Shown here: in pieces, positions 44,086-53,251 of the stretch
Layout of the letters: each line of letters starts with the position of its first letter
Numbering within the stretch: the first letter of the stretch is position 1
DNA from: Allopusillimonas sp008369125
GTDB taxonomy: Bacteria; Pseudomonadota; Gammaproteobacteria; Burkholderiales; Burkholderiaceae_B
DNA: 64,000 nucleotides
Direction: 5' to 3'
NCBI RefSeq assembly: GCF_008369125.1
Contig: NZ_VOAY01000002.1
Location: 248,001-312,000, forward strand
The notes under the pieces: model-generated
The model's database searches: none
Seen by the model: only the letters and a program-made list of their open reading frames with translations
Told to the model about the DNA's origin: nothing
Made by a program: the position numbers and the translations under genes

Positions 44086-45030
44086 CTACCGCAAGGTTGG
44101 CACTGAATAACCATCAAGAGTACGAACTTTCATCGTGGAAAGAATTCGGGGCAAGCGCTGGCTCAGCACCTCTATGAAGCGGCCGCCCAAGGCGGAAACT
44201 GGCCGCTGCCGATTGCGCAGAAGATAAACGCTGTACGGAATCACCGGCTCAAAATGCCGCACGACAAGCTGACCCATGGTTACGTACTTGTGTGCCGAAA
44301 AGGGCTCAACGATAGCCACCCCCATCTCGTGCGCGACCATAGCGCAGGCTTGTTCAGAACTGTACACCTCGATGTTCAGTCGTCGGCGTACACTGCGCTC
44401 AAGAAATATGCGGTCGACGATCGGCCGCAATCGGCCGTCGCGTCGAAATGAGATAAACCGCTCACCCTCAAGTTCCTCAGCATACACGACCGCCTGGTGC
44501 GCCAGGCGGTGCCCGATCGGCAAAGCACAACACGCAGCAACTCGCAGAAGCGGCTCGCACACAATCTCAGGCCGGTCTACCGGCATCATGCTTAGAGCCC
44601 AATCAGCCTGTGAACTAACAAGCCATTCGGCGATGTCACGTTCCACTGAGACCGACAGCGAGAACGATACTTCAGGAGTATCCCGGGCCATTTGCGCAAG
44701 CACTTCTACGAGCACAGGGTTGCTCAGAGCTCCAATTGCAATCAGATCTAACCGGCCGGCATCAAGGTGACGAAGTTCAGTCGCAAACTCGTGCAACGTT
44801 CGCAGATCATCCACTGTCCTTCTCGCCCTTTCGGCGAGGAGTAGAGCTTCGGGAGTGGGAACAAGACGCTGTCGCTCGGAAACGAAGAGCTTCATCCGAA
44901 CTTCCCGCTCGAGATTTCGAATTAACTTGCTGACCGTGGGTTGCGAAACATCCATTGCTTCCGCAGCTTTAGTCAGACTTCCCTTCTCGACGAGAATTAC
45001 GAAAGCTTCGAGTTGGCGCGAGGAAATCAT
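44086..45030 (-). CDS. LysR-family transcriptional regulator
   Basis: A 314-residue regulator. The ATG at 45030 follows GGAGGG; the longer frame to 45096 is not supported. Seen: N-terminal helix-turn-helix (RQLEAFVILVEKGSLTKAAE, MDVSQPTVSKLIRNLER) and an effector domain from about residue 90 (DLIAIGALSNPVLVEVLAQM, RFISFRRDGRLR). It is divergent from the Bug-amidase-amidohydrolase-ligase operon across 444 bases, so it is the probable regulator of that catabolic unit. Confidence 0.94.
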   Translation of the reverse strand: MISSRQLEAFVILVEKGSLTKAAEAMDVSQPTVSKLIRNLEREVRMKLFVSERQRLVPTPEALLLAERARRTVDDLRTLHEFATELRHLDAGRLDLIAIGALSNPVLVEVLAQMARDTPEVSFSLSVSVERDIAEWLVSSQADWALSMMPVDRPEIVCEPLLRVAACCALPIGHRLAHQAVVYAEELEGERFISFRRDGRLRPIVDRIFLERSVRRRLNIEVYSSEQACAMVAHEMGVAIVEPFSAHKYVTMGQLVVRHFEPVIPYSVYLLRNRQRPVSALGGRFIEVLSQRLPRILSTMKVRTLDGYSVPTLR

Positions 45031-45474
45031 TCTGCCCTCCTGCCAATATGAAGGCTCATAGCCAGAAAGCCTCGACCACGTCGTACATTCCCGCACATAG
45101 GTCAGCGGTTGATCTCATGCGTTTGGTATTGGCACCATCGCTTTGCAGAGCGAGGTCTGGAACAGTGGCGCACAGTGCCAGACTAACTGTAGTGGTTCCA
45201 ACTGAGTGCCGAGGCTGACTCATTCCCGCTCTCCACAATGAATAAGATTGTCAATAAGGTGGCTATATATGCGCGGGTCGTAAGCTCGACCGCAGAGTTT
45301 CGACCACGACTAAGTAGATTATAGCCTTAAGCAATGAAGTCGGAAAGGTTTATGCCTTGTGTCTTGACCCATGGACCAATAACATTGTTCGAACCTAACG
45401 GCGGTCGGCCACGAACTGGTGCAGGCTTCAAACAGCTGAACCTAGGCCGCTCATAATCACAATTGGAGATAGCA
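45031..45474. other. Long divergent promoter region of the catabolic operon
   Basis: No gene is supported here. A 40-codon frame (45334-45456) lacks a ribosome site and any family pattern, and a minus-strand frame at 45056-45238 also lacks one. The region should contain the promoters and operators for the LysR gene and the operon. I could not identify a clear T-N11-A palindrome by eye. Confidence 0.5.
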
Positions 45475-46449
45475 ATGAGTTCGAACAACTGGAATACCCG
45501 TCTGCGCAGCGCGTGCGCTATTTTGCTTCTGACCACAGGGGCAGCGCATGCCGCCGGGTTCCCTACGCAACCAATCACACTTGTACTCCCCTTCGGCAAC
45601 GGCGGCTCTCTTGATACAACCGCCCGACTTCTTGCGCGCGGCATGCAGGAACGTCTGGGCCAGCCTGTCATCGTCGAAAGCAAGACCGGCGCCAGTGGCA
45701 CGATCGCCATCAACTATGTGCACCGAGCAAAGCCCGATGGGTATACGCTGGCGGTTGGCACCACCAATCTGTTTTCATACCCGCAATCTGTACTTCCGGG
45801 ACGAACCTATGACCCAGTGGCCGATTTCGAGCCAATCAGTGGCTTGTATCGCTCTGATCTTGCCATCATCGTGCCGGAAAACTCGCCGATTAAGACAATG
45901 GCCGATCTCGTAGCTGCCGCCAAGCGCGATCCAGGCAAGCTGAATTATGCCTCTTACGGCGTTGCCACAACGACGCACTTCTGCATGGAGGAATTCGAGC
46001 GACGCACGGGTACCAGCATGACTCATGTTCCGTATCGCACAGCACCGACCCTGGACGTCGTCGCCGGTCGAATTGACGTTTCATGCGATGTAATAACACC
46101 AATAATCCCGCTCCTGAAGAGCAATAGAGTGAGAACGCTAGGGGTAACCGCTGAAACCCGTTCGAGCTTTCTGCCAGATGTTCCTACGGTGGCAGAACAA
46201 GGTTTTCCAGGTTTCTCGGTGTTTACCTGGTCCGCAGTAATGGCACCTAAGGGAACGCCGCCAGAGGTCGTGCGCAAGTTGAACGAAACCATCACAGCTG
46301 TCATTCGGACCCCTGAGTTTCAGGCTCAGGCGCGCAGCCTCAGCGTTGAGCCTTGGGCCACATCGCCACAAGAGCTAGCCGACTTCATCAAAAAAGAAAC
46401 GACTAAATGGCAACAACTAGTGACTGAGGCCAACATCAAGCTCGACTAA
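45475..46449 (+). CDS. Bug-family (TctC) periplasmic solute-binding protein
   Basis: A 324-residue receptor starting at 45475 behind TTGGAG; a TTG at 45463 is part of that leader. Seen: a signal peptide ending AAHA-AGFPTQ, then ITLVLPFGNGGSLDTTARLL, KPDGYTLAVG, LPDVPTVAEQGFPGFS and a helical end. It is the first gene of the catabolic operon, with the amidase gene 20 bases downstream. It presumably captures the amide or its acid in the periplasm. No transporter subunits are encoded here. Confidence 0.93.
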   Translation: MSSNNWNTRLRSACAILLLTTGAAHAAGFPTQPITLVLPFGNGGSLDTTARLLARGMQERLGQPVIVESKTGASGTIAINYVHRAKPDGYTLAVGTTNLFSYPQSVLPGRTYDPVADFEPISGLYRSDLAIIVPENSPIKTMADLVAAAKRDPGKLNYASYGVATTTHFCMEEFERRTGTSMTHVPYRTAPTLDVVAGRIDVSCDVITPIIPLLKSNRVRTLGVTAETRSSFLPDVPTVAEQGFPGFSVFTWSAVMAPKGTPPEVVRKLNETITAVIRTPEFQAQARSLSVEPWATSPQELADFIKKETTKWQQLVTEANIKLD

Positions 46450-46469
46450 GCTCGGGAGAACCCGCAATT

Positions 46470-47897
46470 ATGAAATCAGATGACATCTGGCGCTGGAGCG
46501 CCACGTGCACCGCTAAAGCGGTAACCCGCGGGTCGCTAGGTGCTGAGCAAGTGGTGCACGCGATCGCAGATCGGATTGCGGCGGCCAACCCTCAGGTCAA
46601 CGCGTTCGCGCTGCTCGGCATCGACAGTGCGATTGACCAGGCTCGCTCGCAAGACATGGCACGTGCGGCCGGCGCGCCCGCAGGCCCGCTGGAGGGCGTG
46701 CCCTTTCACGTGAAGGATCTCATTCCGACGCAGGGAATGGAAACTGCATATGGCTCGCATACGATGACAGGTAATGTCCCTGGTGCTGACGCTCGTGCGG
46801 TTGCACGATTGAAAGCAGCAGGGGCAATCCTAATAGGCAAGACAACCACGCCTGAGTTCGGTGCAAAGATCCTGACGAACAGCCCGCGGCACGGTCACAC
46901 GCACAATCCGTGGAATCTTGCCCGTACGTCAGGAGGCTCAAGCGGTGGATCGGCAGCGGCGGTCGCAGCCGGCATGGGCCCCATTGCAGTCAATACCGAC
47001 GGTGCCGGATCAGCCCGCGTTCCTGCTGCATGTTGCGGCGTGCTGGGCTTCAAACCGACAATTGGCCTCATCCCGAACGACATGGCAGCAGCGCTATTTG
47101 AGAACCACCAGTACATCGGTCTGAACACTCGAACCGTGCCGGACTTAGCGTTGGCCCTTTCTGTAATGAACGGACCGGACGTGGGCGATCCATGGACGCT
47201 AGGGCGCACGCCGATACGTTTCGCCGTCCCGCCTGATCCGGTATCTGCACTACGAGGCCTGCGCATTCTGTATGTCCCCACGATGGGCAACCGCCTCGTC
47301 GACGAAAGCATTCTCGCAAGGCTCGAAGCCATGCTTGATCTGTTAGTTGAGCACGGCGTCAAAGTACAGCGGATGGACGGCGAGTTCGACTGGGGAGCCA
47401 AGCTAAGCGGTGCTTGGCTGCGAGCCAGCCTGCATGCCCGCATCGGGCACCTGCTCGCCACTGATCGGGATAGGCTAGATCCAAACCTCGTGGCCACGCT
47501 CGAAGCCGGTTCGCGCACATCAATATCCGAAACTGAAGGCTTACCGCTAGCGCGTACCCAACTATTCCATCGTGTACAGCAATTGTTCTCAACGACCGAT
47601 TTGATCGTGACGCCCACGGTTGCAGCACCTGCCATCGATCTGGATCATGCCCCCAATGCGCCACTCGTCATCAACGGCGAAGTTGCCGGCTTGCTGCGCG
47701 ACGCGTGGTGGCCGTACACCGGGCTCGCAAACCTTACTGGCCATCCGGCGATCAGCGTTCCGATGGGCTTTTGCGCCGACGCGACTCCCGCGGGGCTGCA
47801 CGCGATGTCGCAATACCACGAAGACCAACGCCTGCTCGACCTTGCCGCAGCGATGGAGGTATTAGCCCCATGGGCGCAGCATTGGCCGACATGTTAG
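46470..47897 (+). CDS. Amidase signature family hydrolase
   Basis: A 475-residue amidase. Seen: catalytic Lys in VPFHVKDLIPT, the Ser-rich signature GGSSGGSAAAVAAGM, nucleophile Ser in DGAGSARVPAACCG, and GVLGFKPTIGLIP, so the Ser-cisSer-Lys triad is complete. Known: members hydrolyse amides, some being indoleacetamide, aryl or peptide amidases. It is the second gene of the operon. Inferred: it releases a carboxylic acid that the ligase gene product then converts to a CoA ester. The leaving amine is unknown. Confidence 0.95.
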   Translation: MKSDDIWRWSATCTAKAVTRGSLGAEQVVHAIADRIAAANPQVNAFALLGIDSAIDQARSQDMARAAGAPAGPLEGVPFHVKDLIPTQGMETAYGSHTMTGNVPGADARAVARLKAAGAILIGKTTTPEFGAKILTNSPRHGHTHNPWNLARTSGGSSGGSAAAVAAGMGPIAVNTDGAGSARVPAACCGVLGFKPTIGLIPNDMAAALFENHQYIGLNTRTVPDLALALSVMNGPDVGDPWTLGRTPIRFAVPPDPVSALRGLRILYVPTMGNRLVDESILARLEAMLDLLVEHGVKVQRMDGEFDWGAKLSGAWLRASLHARIGHLLATDRDRLDPNLVATLEAGSRTSISETEGLPLARTQLFHRVQQLFSTTDLIVTPTVAAPAIDLDHAPNAPLVINGEVAGLLRDAWWPYTGLANLTGHPAISVPMGFCADATPAGLHAMSQYHEDQRLLDLAAAMEVLAPWAQHWPTC

Positions 47898-47979
47898 AGC
47901 GCGACGAGCGTGAGAGATTGCCTAAAGCCATCTCCGCAATGAAATTGAGCACATCAGGTTATTACTAGGATTCACCATT

Positions 47980-48906
47980 ATGATAAAAATCGACTACGCA
48001 AGTATCCCTCCGACGGCCACTCTCGGCCGAAACCCATCGCGCCATATGGCGAACTACGAAAAGGTTTTTGCGGCCAGCCTCGCGCGCGCCGAAGATAAAG
48101 CCGCGACCGAGGTAGGTAACGAGGCGGACGACCTTGCTGAGTATCTGCGAACTTACGACGAGTTGGGTATCGACCGGGTAGTAATACGTGCCCGTGATGT
48201 GGAGACCACGTTTGGCATAAAAGTCGCCAACGAAACGGTCGCCGAATTTTGCCATGCCCACGCGCCAAGATTTATCGGGTTAGCCAGTGTTGATCCTCAC
48301 AAGGGCATCGCTGCGCTACGCGAATTCGAACATGCAATCCTTCATTTAGGGCTTCGAGGCCTGCATCTTCCTTGCTTCGAGCACAAGCTCGCGGTGAACG
48401 CTAAGGAGCTGTATCCACTGTATGCCAAGTGCATCGAACTGGATGTTCCCGTAAACGTCCACGTAGGCATGTCATTCTCGTCCGCCGTTCCCATGACCTA
48501 CGGCTTGCCGCGCTACCTTGACGAGGTGATGGTGCATTTCCCGGAGCTGAAAGTCGTCGCATCAGTGCCCGCATTTCCCTGGATACTCGAGTTAATCGGT
48601 GTGGCCTGGCGCCACCCCAACGTGCATATCGCGCTCAACGCTATGCGACCCAAGTACCTGCAGACAGCCGGCTCGGGCTTCGAACCGCTGTTGCAGTACG
48701 GCCGCACTATTCTAAAGGATCGCATAATTTGTGGGTCGAATTGGCCGCTGCAACCTGTACGTAAATACTTCGACGAGCTGGAGGCGCTGCCACTTGAAGA
48801 AGGCGTGCTCGCAGGGTGGGTCGGTGGCAATGCAGCACGTTTATTCAAGATGGACTCGACCGACATCGCAGAGCCTACTCTACAGACCACGGGAGCGCAC
48901 AAATAA
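47980..48906 (+). CDS. Amidohydrolase family 2 protein (TIM barrel)
   Basis: A 308-residue metal-dependent hydrolase of the COG2159 group. Seen: ELGIDRVVIRARDVETTFGI near the N-terminus, RFIGLASVDPHKGI in strand two, GLRGLHLPCFEHKLAVN, CIELDVPVNVHVGMSF, and IICGSNWPLQPVRKYF in the last strand. The N-terminal HxH pair of the standard metal site is not obvious, as in many decarboxylase-like members. The stop overlaps the start of the ligase gene (TAATG). A role as decarboxylase or ring-opening hydrolase in the same pathway is inferred. Confidence 0.9.
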   Translation: MIKIDYASIPPTATLGRNPSRHMANYEKVFAASLARAEDKAATEVGNEADDLAEYLRTYDELGIDRVVIRARDVETTFGIKVANETVAEFCHAHAPRFIGLASVDPHKGIAALREFEHAILHLGLRGLHLPCFEHKLAVNAKELYPLYAKCIELDVPVNVHVGMSFSSAVPMTYGLPRYLDEVMVHFPELKVVASVPAFPWILELIGVAWRHPNVHIALNAMRPKYLQTAGSGFEPLLQYGRTILKDRIICGSNWPLQPVRKYFDELEALPLEEGVLAGWVGGNAARLFKMDSTDIAEPTLQTTGAHK

Positions 48907-50594
48907 TGCACGAGACATCTACTGCGGCCTTTGGGAACCCACTTTCGCCTGAAACAACCGACCCTGGTGTGATGCAGATCAAGCGCCTACGAGAGGCGAT
49001 GGACGTTACCGAGGGGGTTCCCACAACACTCGGTGGACTCATCCGTGAACGTGCGCTGACACTGGGAGATGCGGTCGCTGGTCATTGGTTCGACGACGGC
49101 GTGCAATACACGTATCGGGAATTTGACGTCGCCGCAGACCGTCTTGCGAGCAGCCTGTTAGCTCATGGTGTCCGCAAAGGCACACACGTGGCGGTCATGC
49201 TTCCGAACGTGGCCGCTTTTCCCATCACATGGGTCGCTCTCGGACGCATCGGTGCGGTCATGGTTCCGGTCAACACGGCTTACACTAGCCATGAACTGCG
49301 TTTTGTGCTCGAAGATTCCGACGCACAATTCCTGGTGATTGATGCTGAGCTCCTACCTGTACTGCACAGCGTGACGCCACTTCCGTCACTGTTATCCGAC
49401 AATGGCATCATCGTACATGGTGCCGATACCGGAACAGCTCACCTAGACTGGCAAAAACTCGTCACCAAAGGCGAAGCGCCGTTCTGTGCACCCTCACCGG
49501 TCACAGCCTCTGATCTGCTGAACTTGCAGTACACATCAGGCACGACGGGTTTTCCCAAAGGGTGCCTGCTCTCACACGACTACTGGATGCTGATTAGTCG
49601 GTTGGCGGCGATGACGCGTGGTTCGAACGGCGAGGTCCGCAATGTTCTAGTCTGGGCACCGTTTTTTTACATGGACGCACAATGGCAGTTCCTGATGACA
49701 GTATGGCTATCAGGTACTGCATTCGTCGCACGCCGTATGAGTCTTACTCGCTTCCATGACTGGCTGCGTGAATACCGCATCCACATGTGCATTTATCCCG
49801 AGGTCGCTCTGAAGCAGTCAGCAACGCCGGAAACTGATTCCCAACTACACCTGAAATATCTCTCGATCTATGGCTGGGGCGCCGAGGCGAGGCGCGAGGT
49901 GGAGCGCCGCTACAACGTGGTCGCGCGGGAAGGATACGGAATGACAGAGGTCGGCGGCGCGAGCCACGTGCCGCCTGACGCCACGCATATGGCTCATACG
50001 GGAAGCTGCGGGTTGGCGATGCCATTTCGCGAACTACGCATTGTCGATTCGGCTGGCAACGATGTCGAGGAAGGAGAAGAAGGCGAACTCTGGATTGCTG
50101 GCCGGGCGATTTTCTGGGGTTATTACAAGCGTCCTGAAGCCAATGCGGACTCTTTTCGCGGTCGATGGTTTCGCACCGGAGACCTGTTCCGCCGCGACGC
50201 CAACGGTTACCACTATATCGTCGGCCGCATCAAGGACATGATAAAACGAGCAGGCGAGAACATCGCTGCGATCGAAGTAGAAGCAGCACTGCGCGCTATG
50301 CCCGAAATCGAGGAGGCCGCCGTCGTGGCCGTTGCCGACCCATTGAGACGCGAGGAGGTCAAGGCATATCTGAAGCTGCGCGAGGGCCTCACCCAGACGG
50401 AGGTGCCACCAGAGGATGTGCTGGCCCACTGTGCGACACACCTAGCGGCATTCAAGGTGCCACGCTATATAGCCTACATGACCGAAGATTTTCCTCGCAC
50501 GCCAACCCGAAAAATCGTCAAACGAGCTCTGATCGACGGGGTGGCCGACCTTCGCGTGGGAGCGTTCGACCGCGTAGACAGTGTCTGGCGCTGA
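48906..50594 (+). CDS. ATP-dependent acyl-CoA ligase (AMP-forming, CaiC-like)
   Basis: A 562-residue adenylate-forming enzyme, starting at the TAATG overlap with the amidohydrolase. Seen: nucleotide motif QYTSGTTGFPKGCLLSH, YGMTEVGGASHVPPD, TGDLFRRDANGYHYIVGRIK with the catalytic DMIKRAGENI, and the C-terminal Lys-bearing segment ending RTPTRKIVKRALI. Known: such enzymes activate aliphatic, carnitine-like or aromatic acids. In this operon it most likely activates the acid formed by the amidase. The nearest named group by appearance is crotonobetaine/carnitine-CoA ligase, but the substrate is unproven. Confidence 0.94.
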   Translation: MHETSTAAFGNPLSPETTDPGVMQIKRLREAMDVTEGVPTTLGGLIRERALTLGDAVAGHWFDDGVQYTYREFDVAADRLASSLLAHGVRKGTHVAVMLPNVAAFPITWVALGRIGAVMVPVNTAYTSHELRFVLEDSDAQFLVIDAELLPVLHSVTPLPSLLSDNGIIVHGADTGTAHLDWQKLVTKGEAPFCAPSPVTASDLLNLQYTSGTTGFPKGCLLSHDYWMLISRLAAMTRGSNGEVRNVLVWAPFFYMDAQWQFLMTVWLSGTAFVARRMSLTRFHDWLREYRIHMCIYPEVALKQSATPETDSQLHLKYLSIYGWGAEARREVERRYNVVAREGYGMTEVGGASHVPPDATHMAHTGSCGLAMPFRELRIVDSAGNDVEEGEEGELWIAGRAIFWGYYKRPEANADSFRGRWFRTGDLFRRDANGYHYIVGRIKDMIKRAGENIAAIEVEAALRAMPEIEEAAVVAVADPLRREEVKAYLKLREGLTQTEVPPEDVLAHCATHLAAFKVPRYIAYMTEDFPRTPTRKIVKRALIDGVADLRVGAFDRVDSVWR

Positions 50595-50897
50595 CCTGTG
50601 ACAGAAGCACGGCCATTCATCATTTCATTGACGTCGCGCGTACTCTCAGCTTTAGGCTTCCACTTGCACGGTAGGGCGATGGTTTCTACCGTGGTCAGGG
50701 CACCAAGACCTAAGAACTGTCACGCATCATATGGTATCTTCAAGTATCCAAGCGAACATCTTTAACGTCATAAAAGGTTCCACATCCGTCGCCAATCGGG
50801 CGACGATTTCATGTCCCATTACCTCTGCGCCGTCCGCGTAACCGGTATCTGCGCTGACGTTGCATTCGCAGGGTAATTTCTAAACGAGGAAGAGCCC
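50595..50897. other. Gap between ligase and aldehyde dehydrogenase genes
   Basis: No intact gene is visible. On the minus strand about 50770-50870 reads as GYADGAEVMGHEIVARLATD in one frame, which recalls the GHE motif of medium-chain dehydrogenases, but no start, no further motifs and a shift of frame follow; it might be a relic or chance. The region also carries the AGGAAGAG ribosome site of the aldehyde dehydrogenase gene. Confidence 0.35.
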
Positions 50898-52364
50898 ATG
50901 GTCGACCGTTACCAAGATTTTCACCTGCAACTACTGGCAGGAGAATGGCGTGAAGGCAGCGGCGAAGCATCCCGCTCTGTCACAAACCCGTACTCCGGTG
51001 AAACACTGGCCACTATTCGCTCTGCCACCTCCGCTGATCTGGATGCCGCTTACTGCAAGGCCGCCGAGGCGCAAGTTGAATGGGCGAACACGCCCCCCAG
51101 CGAACGCGCAGCATTAATGCACCGTGTAGTGGCTATTTTCGACCAACGTAAAGATGAAATCATTGACTGGCTGATCCGCGAGGCTGGCAGTACACAACTG
51201 AAAGCCACGATTGAGTGGGGTAGTGCCCGCGCAATCACGCTGGAAGCAGCGAGCATGCCCAGCAGATCTCGAGGGGCTACGCTGAGCAGCGATATTCCGG
51301 GTAAAGAAAACTTGGTTTACCGCCGTCCTCTAGGGGTGGTGGGCGTGATCAGCCCCTGGAACTTCCCGCTGCACTTGTCACAGCGTTCGGTAGCGCCAGC
51401 CCTGGCGTTAGGAAATGCCGTGGTCATCAAACCAGCAAGCGACACACCCATCACTGGCGGCTTGTTGCTTGGTCGCATCTTTGCAGAGGCAGGCCTGCCA
51501 GCTGGCGTGCTAAGTGTGGTGATTGGGCCTGGGTCAGCCATTGGCGATGATTTTGTTGCGCACCCAGTTCCTGCGCTTATCTCATTTACCGGCTCAACGC
51601 CGGTTGGCAAGAACATTGGCAAGATCGCCACAGGTGGCCGATATCTCAAAAAAGTGGCGCTGGAGCTGGGCGGCAACAGCCCGTTCGTCGTGCTTGACGA
51701 TGCAGATGTCGAGCAAGCCGTGAAGGCAGCCGTATTCGGCAAGTTTTTGCATCAGGGACAAATTTGCATGGCGATCAACCGAATCATTGTTGATGAGCAC
51801 CTGTACGATCGTTTTGTTGAAGACTTCGTCGCACACGCACGCAAACTTAAGGTTGGCGACCCCTCGGCCATGGGGACTGTTATTGGTCCCATCATCAACA
51901 AGTCACAGCTGGAGGGTTTGCAGCGCAAGATTGCCCGGGCCAAAGAGCAAGGGGCAACCGTATTGCTTGAGGGTGAAGTACAAGGGCAACTTATGCCGCC
52001 GCACGTATTCGGCGACGTAACGCCCGATATGGAAATCAGCAGTGATGAAATCTTTGGTCCTCTGGCGGGTATCCAGAAGGCGCGCGATGAACAACACGCT
52101 CTGGAGCTGGCCAATGGCACAGAATTTGGTCTTTCCAGTGCCGTGTATTGCGGTGACTTGAACAGAGGCCTGACGTTTGCCCGCAACGTCAGAGCCGGTA
52201 TGACTCACGTTAATGACATGCCAACCAATGATGAAGCGCATGTACCATTTGGTGGTGAGAAAAACTCGGGGTTGGGCCGGTTCAGCGGCGAATGGGCGAT
52301 TGAAGAGTTCTCTACTGTGCAATGGGTGAGTGTGCAGCGCACACCAAGGCAGTACCCGTTCTAA
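50898..52364 (+). CDS. Aldehyde dehydrogenase, aromatic (vanillin/benzaldehyde) type
   Basis: A 488-residue NAD(P)-dependent aldehyde dehydrogenase with AGGAAGAG before the ATG. Seen: GVVGVISPWNFPLHLSQRSV in the cofactor region, FTGSTPVGKNIG, catalytic Glu in ELGGNSP, catalytic Cys in FLHQGQICMA, and FGGEKNSGLGRFSGEW at the end. The HQGQICM active-site context is typical of vanillin and benzaldehyde dehydrogenases. It is separated from the catabolic operon by 303 bases and may have its own promoter. Its product would be an aromatic acid, matching the acid theme of the operon. Confidence 0.93.
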   Translation: MVDRYQDFHLQLLAGEWREGSGEASRSVTNPYSGETLATIRSATSADLDAAYCKAAEAQVEWANTPPSERAALMHRVVAIFDQRKDEIIDWLIREAGSTQLKATIEWGSARAITLEAASMPSRSRGATLSSDIPGKENLVYRRPLGVVGVISPWNFPLHLSQRSVAPALALGNAVVIKPASDTPITGGLLLGRIFAEAGLPAGVLSVVIGPGSAIGDDFVAHPVPALISFTGSTPVGKNIGKIATGGRYLKKVALELGGNSPFVVLDDADVEQAVKAAVFGKFLHQGQICMAINRIIVDEHLYDRFVEDFVAHARKLKVGDPSAMGTVIGPIINKSQLEGLQRKIARAKEQGATVLLEGEVQGQLMPPHVFGDVTPDMEISSDEIFGPLAGIQKARDEQHALELANGTEFGLSSAVYCGDLNRGLTFARNVRAGMTHVNDMPTNDEAHVPFGGEKNSGLGRFSGEWAIEEFSTVQWVSVQRTPRQYPF

Positions 52365-52402
52365 TATCGTTTACGGTCTGCGACCTCATCGAAGTTCTAA
52401 AA

Positions 52403-52442
52403 AATATTCTTGCAGGCTTTACGTACTGCCTGCAAGAATATT
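52403..52442 (-). terminator. Terminator whose upstream arm is coding
   Basis: Arms 52403-52417 and 52428-52442 pair perfectly over 15 bases around a 10-base loop. On the minus strand the hairpin is followed by TTTTTTAG. The upstream arm encodes the last residues of the DUF1345 protein (NILAG) and the loop contains its TAA stop (52419-52421). It may also stop transcripts from the opposite gene, although no T-run follows on that strand. Confidence 0.85.
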
Positions 52443-53096
52443 AACGCTGAGCGCAATCACGATCACATTAAAGAAAAACGCGATCATGGAGTGTGCAAGC
52501 ACTACGCGCCTGATTGCACGTGAGTTAATTTCCACATCAGAGACCTGAAAAGTCATTCCGATGACAAACGCGAAATACACGAAGTCCCAATAGTCTGGGT
52601 CGATTTTACCGGGGAAATCCAGTCCGGCATTTTTGCTGCCACTGTCACCATAAAACTCATGCGCGTAATGCAGTGCGAAGATGGTGTTCATGAACAGCCA
52701 CGCCAAAATAAGACTGCACACCGCCAGCGCTATCTGAAGACTGCCTGTGTGCTTGCTGGTATGCAATTCTGCAGCCAGCGCAACCAGCACCACGATTGCT
52801 ACGCCAGCACTGCTCAGAATAAACCCCCAATAGCCTTCGTCTTCCTTGCGTGCACGTCGCAGGATAGATTGCGTGTTTGAACGCGAGAACATGATGACAG
52901 TGGCCCCGAGAAATATGACCACGGCTATATTAAAGGCCAGGAGCAGGCTAAGCTCAGCAGGTAACCCGAGCACGGACATCACGACGGCAAGCACGATAAA
53001 AATCGAAGCACAAACGCTAAAGCGCAGATGCCGGTGAACTCGAGGCCAGTTTTGTTCCAACCAGTCGGAGGAAGCCTTATCTTTGTGAGCTGCCAT
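52419..53096 (-). CDS. DUF1345 family membrane protein
   Basis: A 225-residue inner-membrane protein of unknown function. Seen: about six hydrophobic helices (for example LRFSVCASIFIVLAVVMSVL), the loop with QSILRRARKEDEGYWGFIL, the signature FALHYAHEFY, and PDYWDFVYFAFVIGMTFQVS. These patterns define DUF1345. It converges with the aldehyde dehydrogenase gene, and its last codons form one arm of the terminator hairpin. Confidence 0.92.
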   Translation of the reverse strand: MAAHKDKASSDWLEQNWPRVHRHLRFSVCASIFIVLAVVMSVLGLPAELSLLLAFNIAVVIFLGATVIMFSRSNTQSILRRARKEDEGYWGFILSSAGVAIVVLVALAAELHTSKHTGSLQIALAVCSLILAWLFMNTIFALHYAHEFYGDSGSKNAGLDFPGKIDPDYWDFVYFAFVIGMTFQVSDVEINSRAIRRVVLAHSMIAFFFNVIVIALSVNILAGST

Positions 53097-53251
53097 ACGT
53101 TACGTTCCGGACTTTGAATTGCCCCCGGTTTGGGGGGTGTGGTTAGCTAAGCGGAACAGGGTTTTACAGCCAATGCCTGTAGCGTCCATAGGCTGCTGCT
53201 GCCTGGCAGATGGCACAGGCAACACATTGATATGGCTCACCAGGGGCCAAT

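Noticed and set aside
45334..45456. 40-codon plus-strand frame in the LysR-Bug intergenic region
   Set aside because: No ribosome site and no recognisable protein pattern.
50770..50870. Possible alcohol dehydrogenase relic with a GHE motif on the minus strand
   Set aside because: Only about 30 residues look protein-like, and the frame shifts and stops. Chance resemblance is as likely as a relic.
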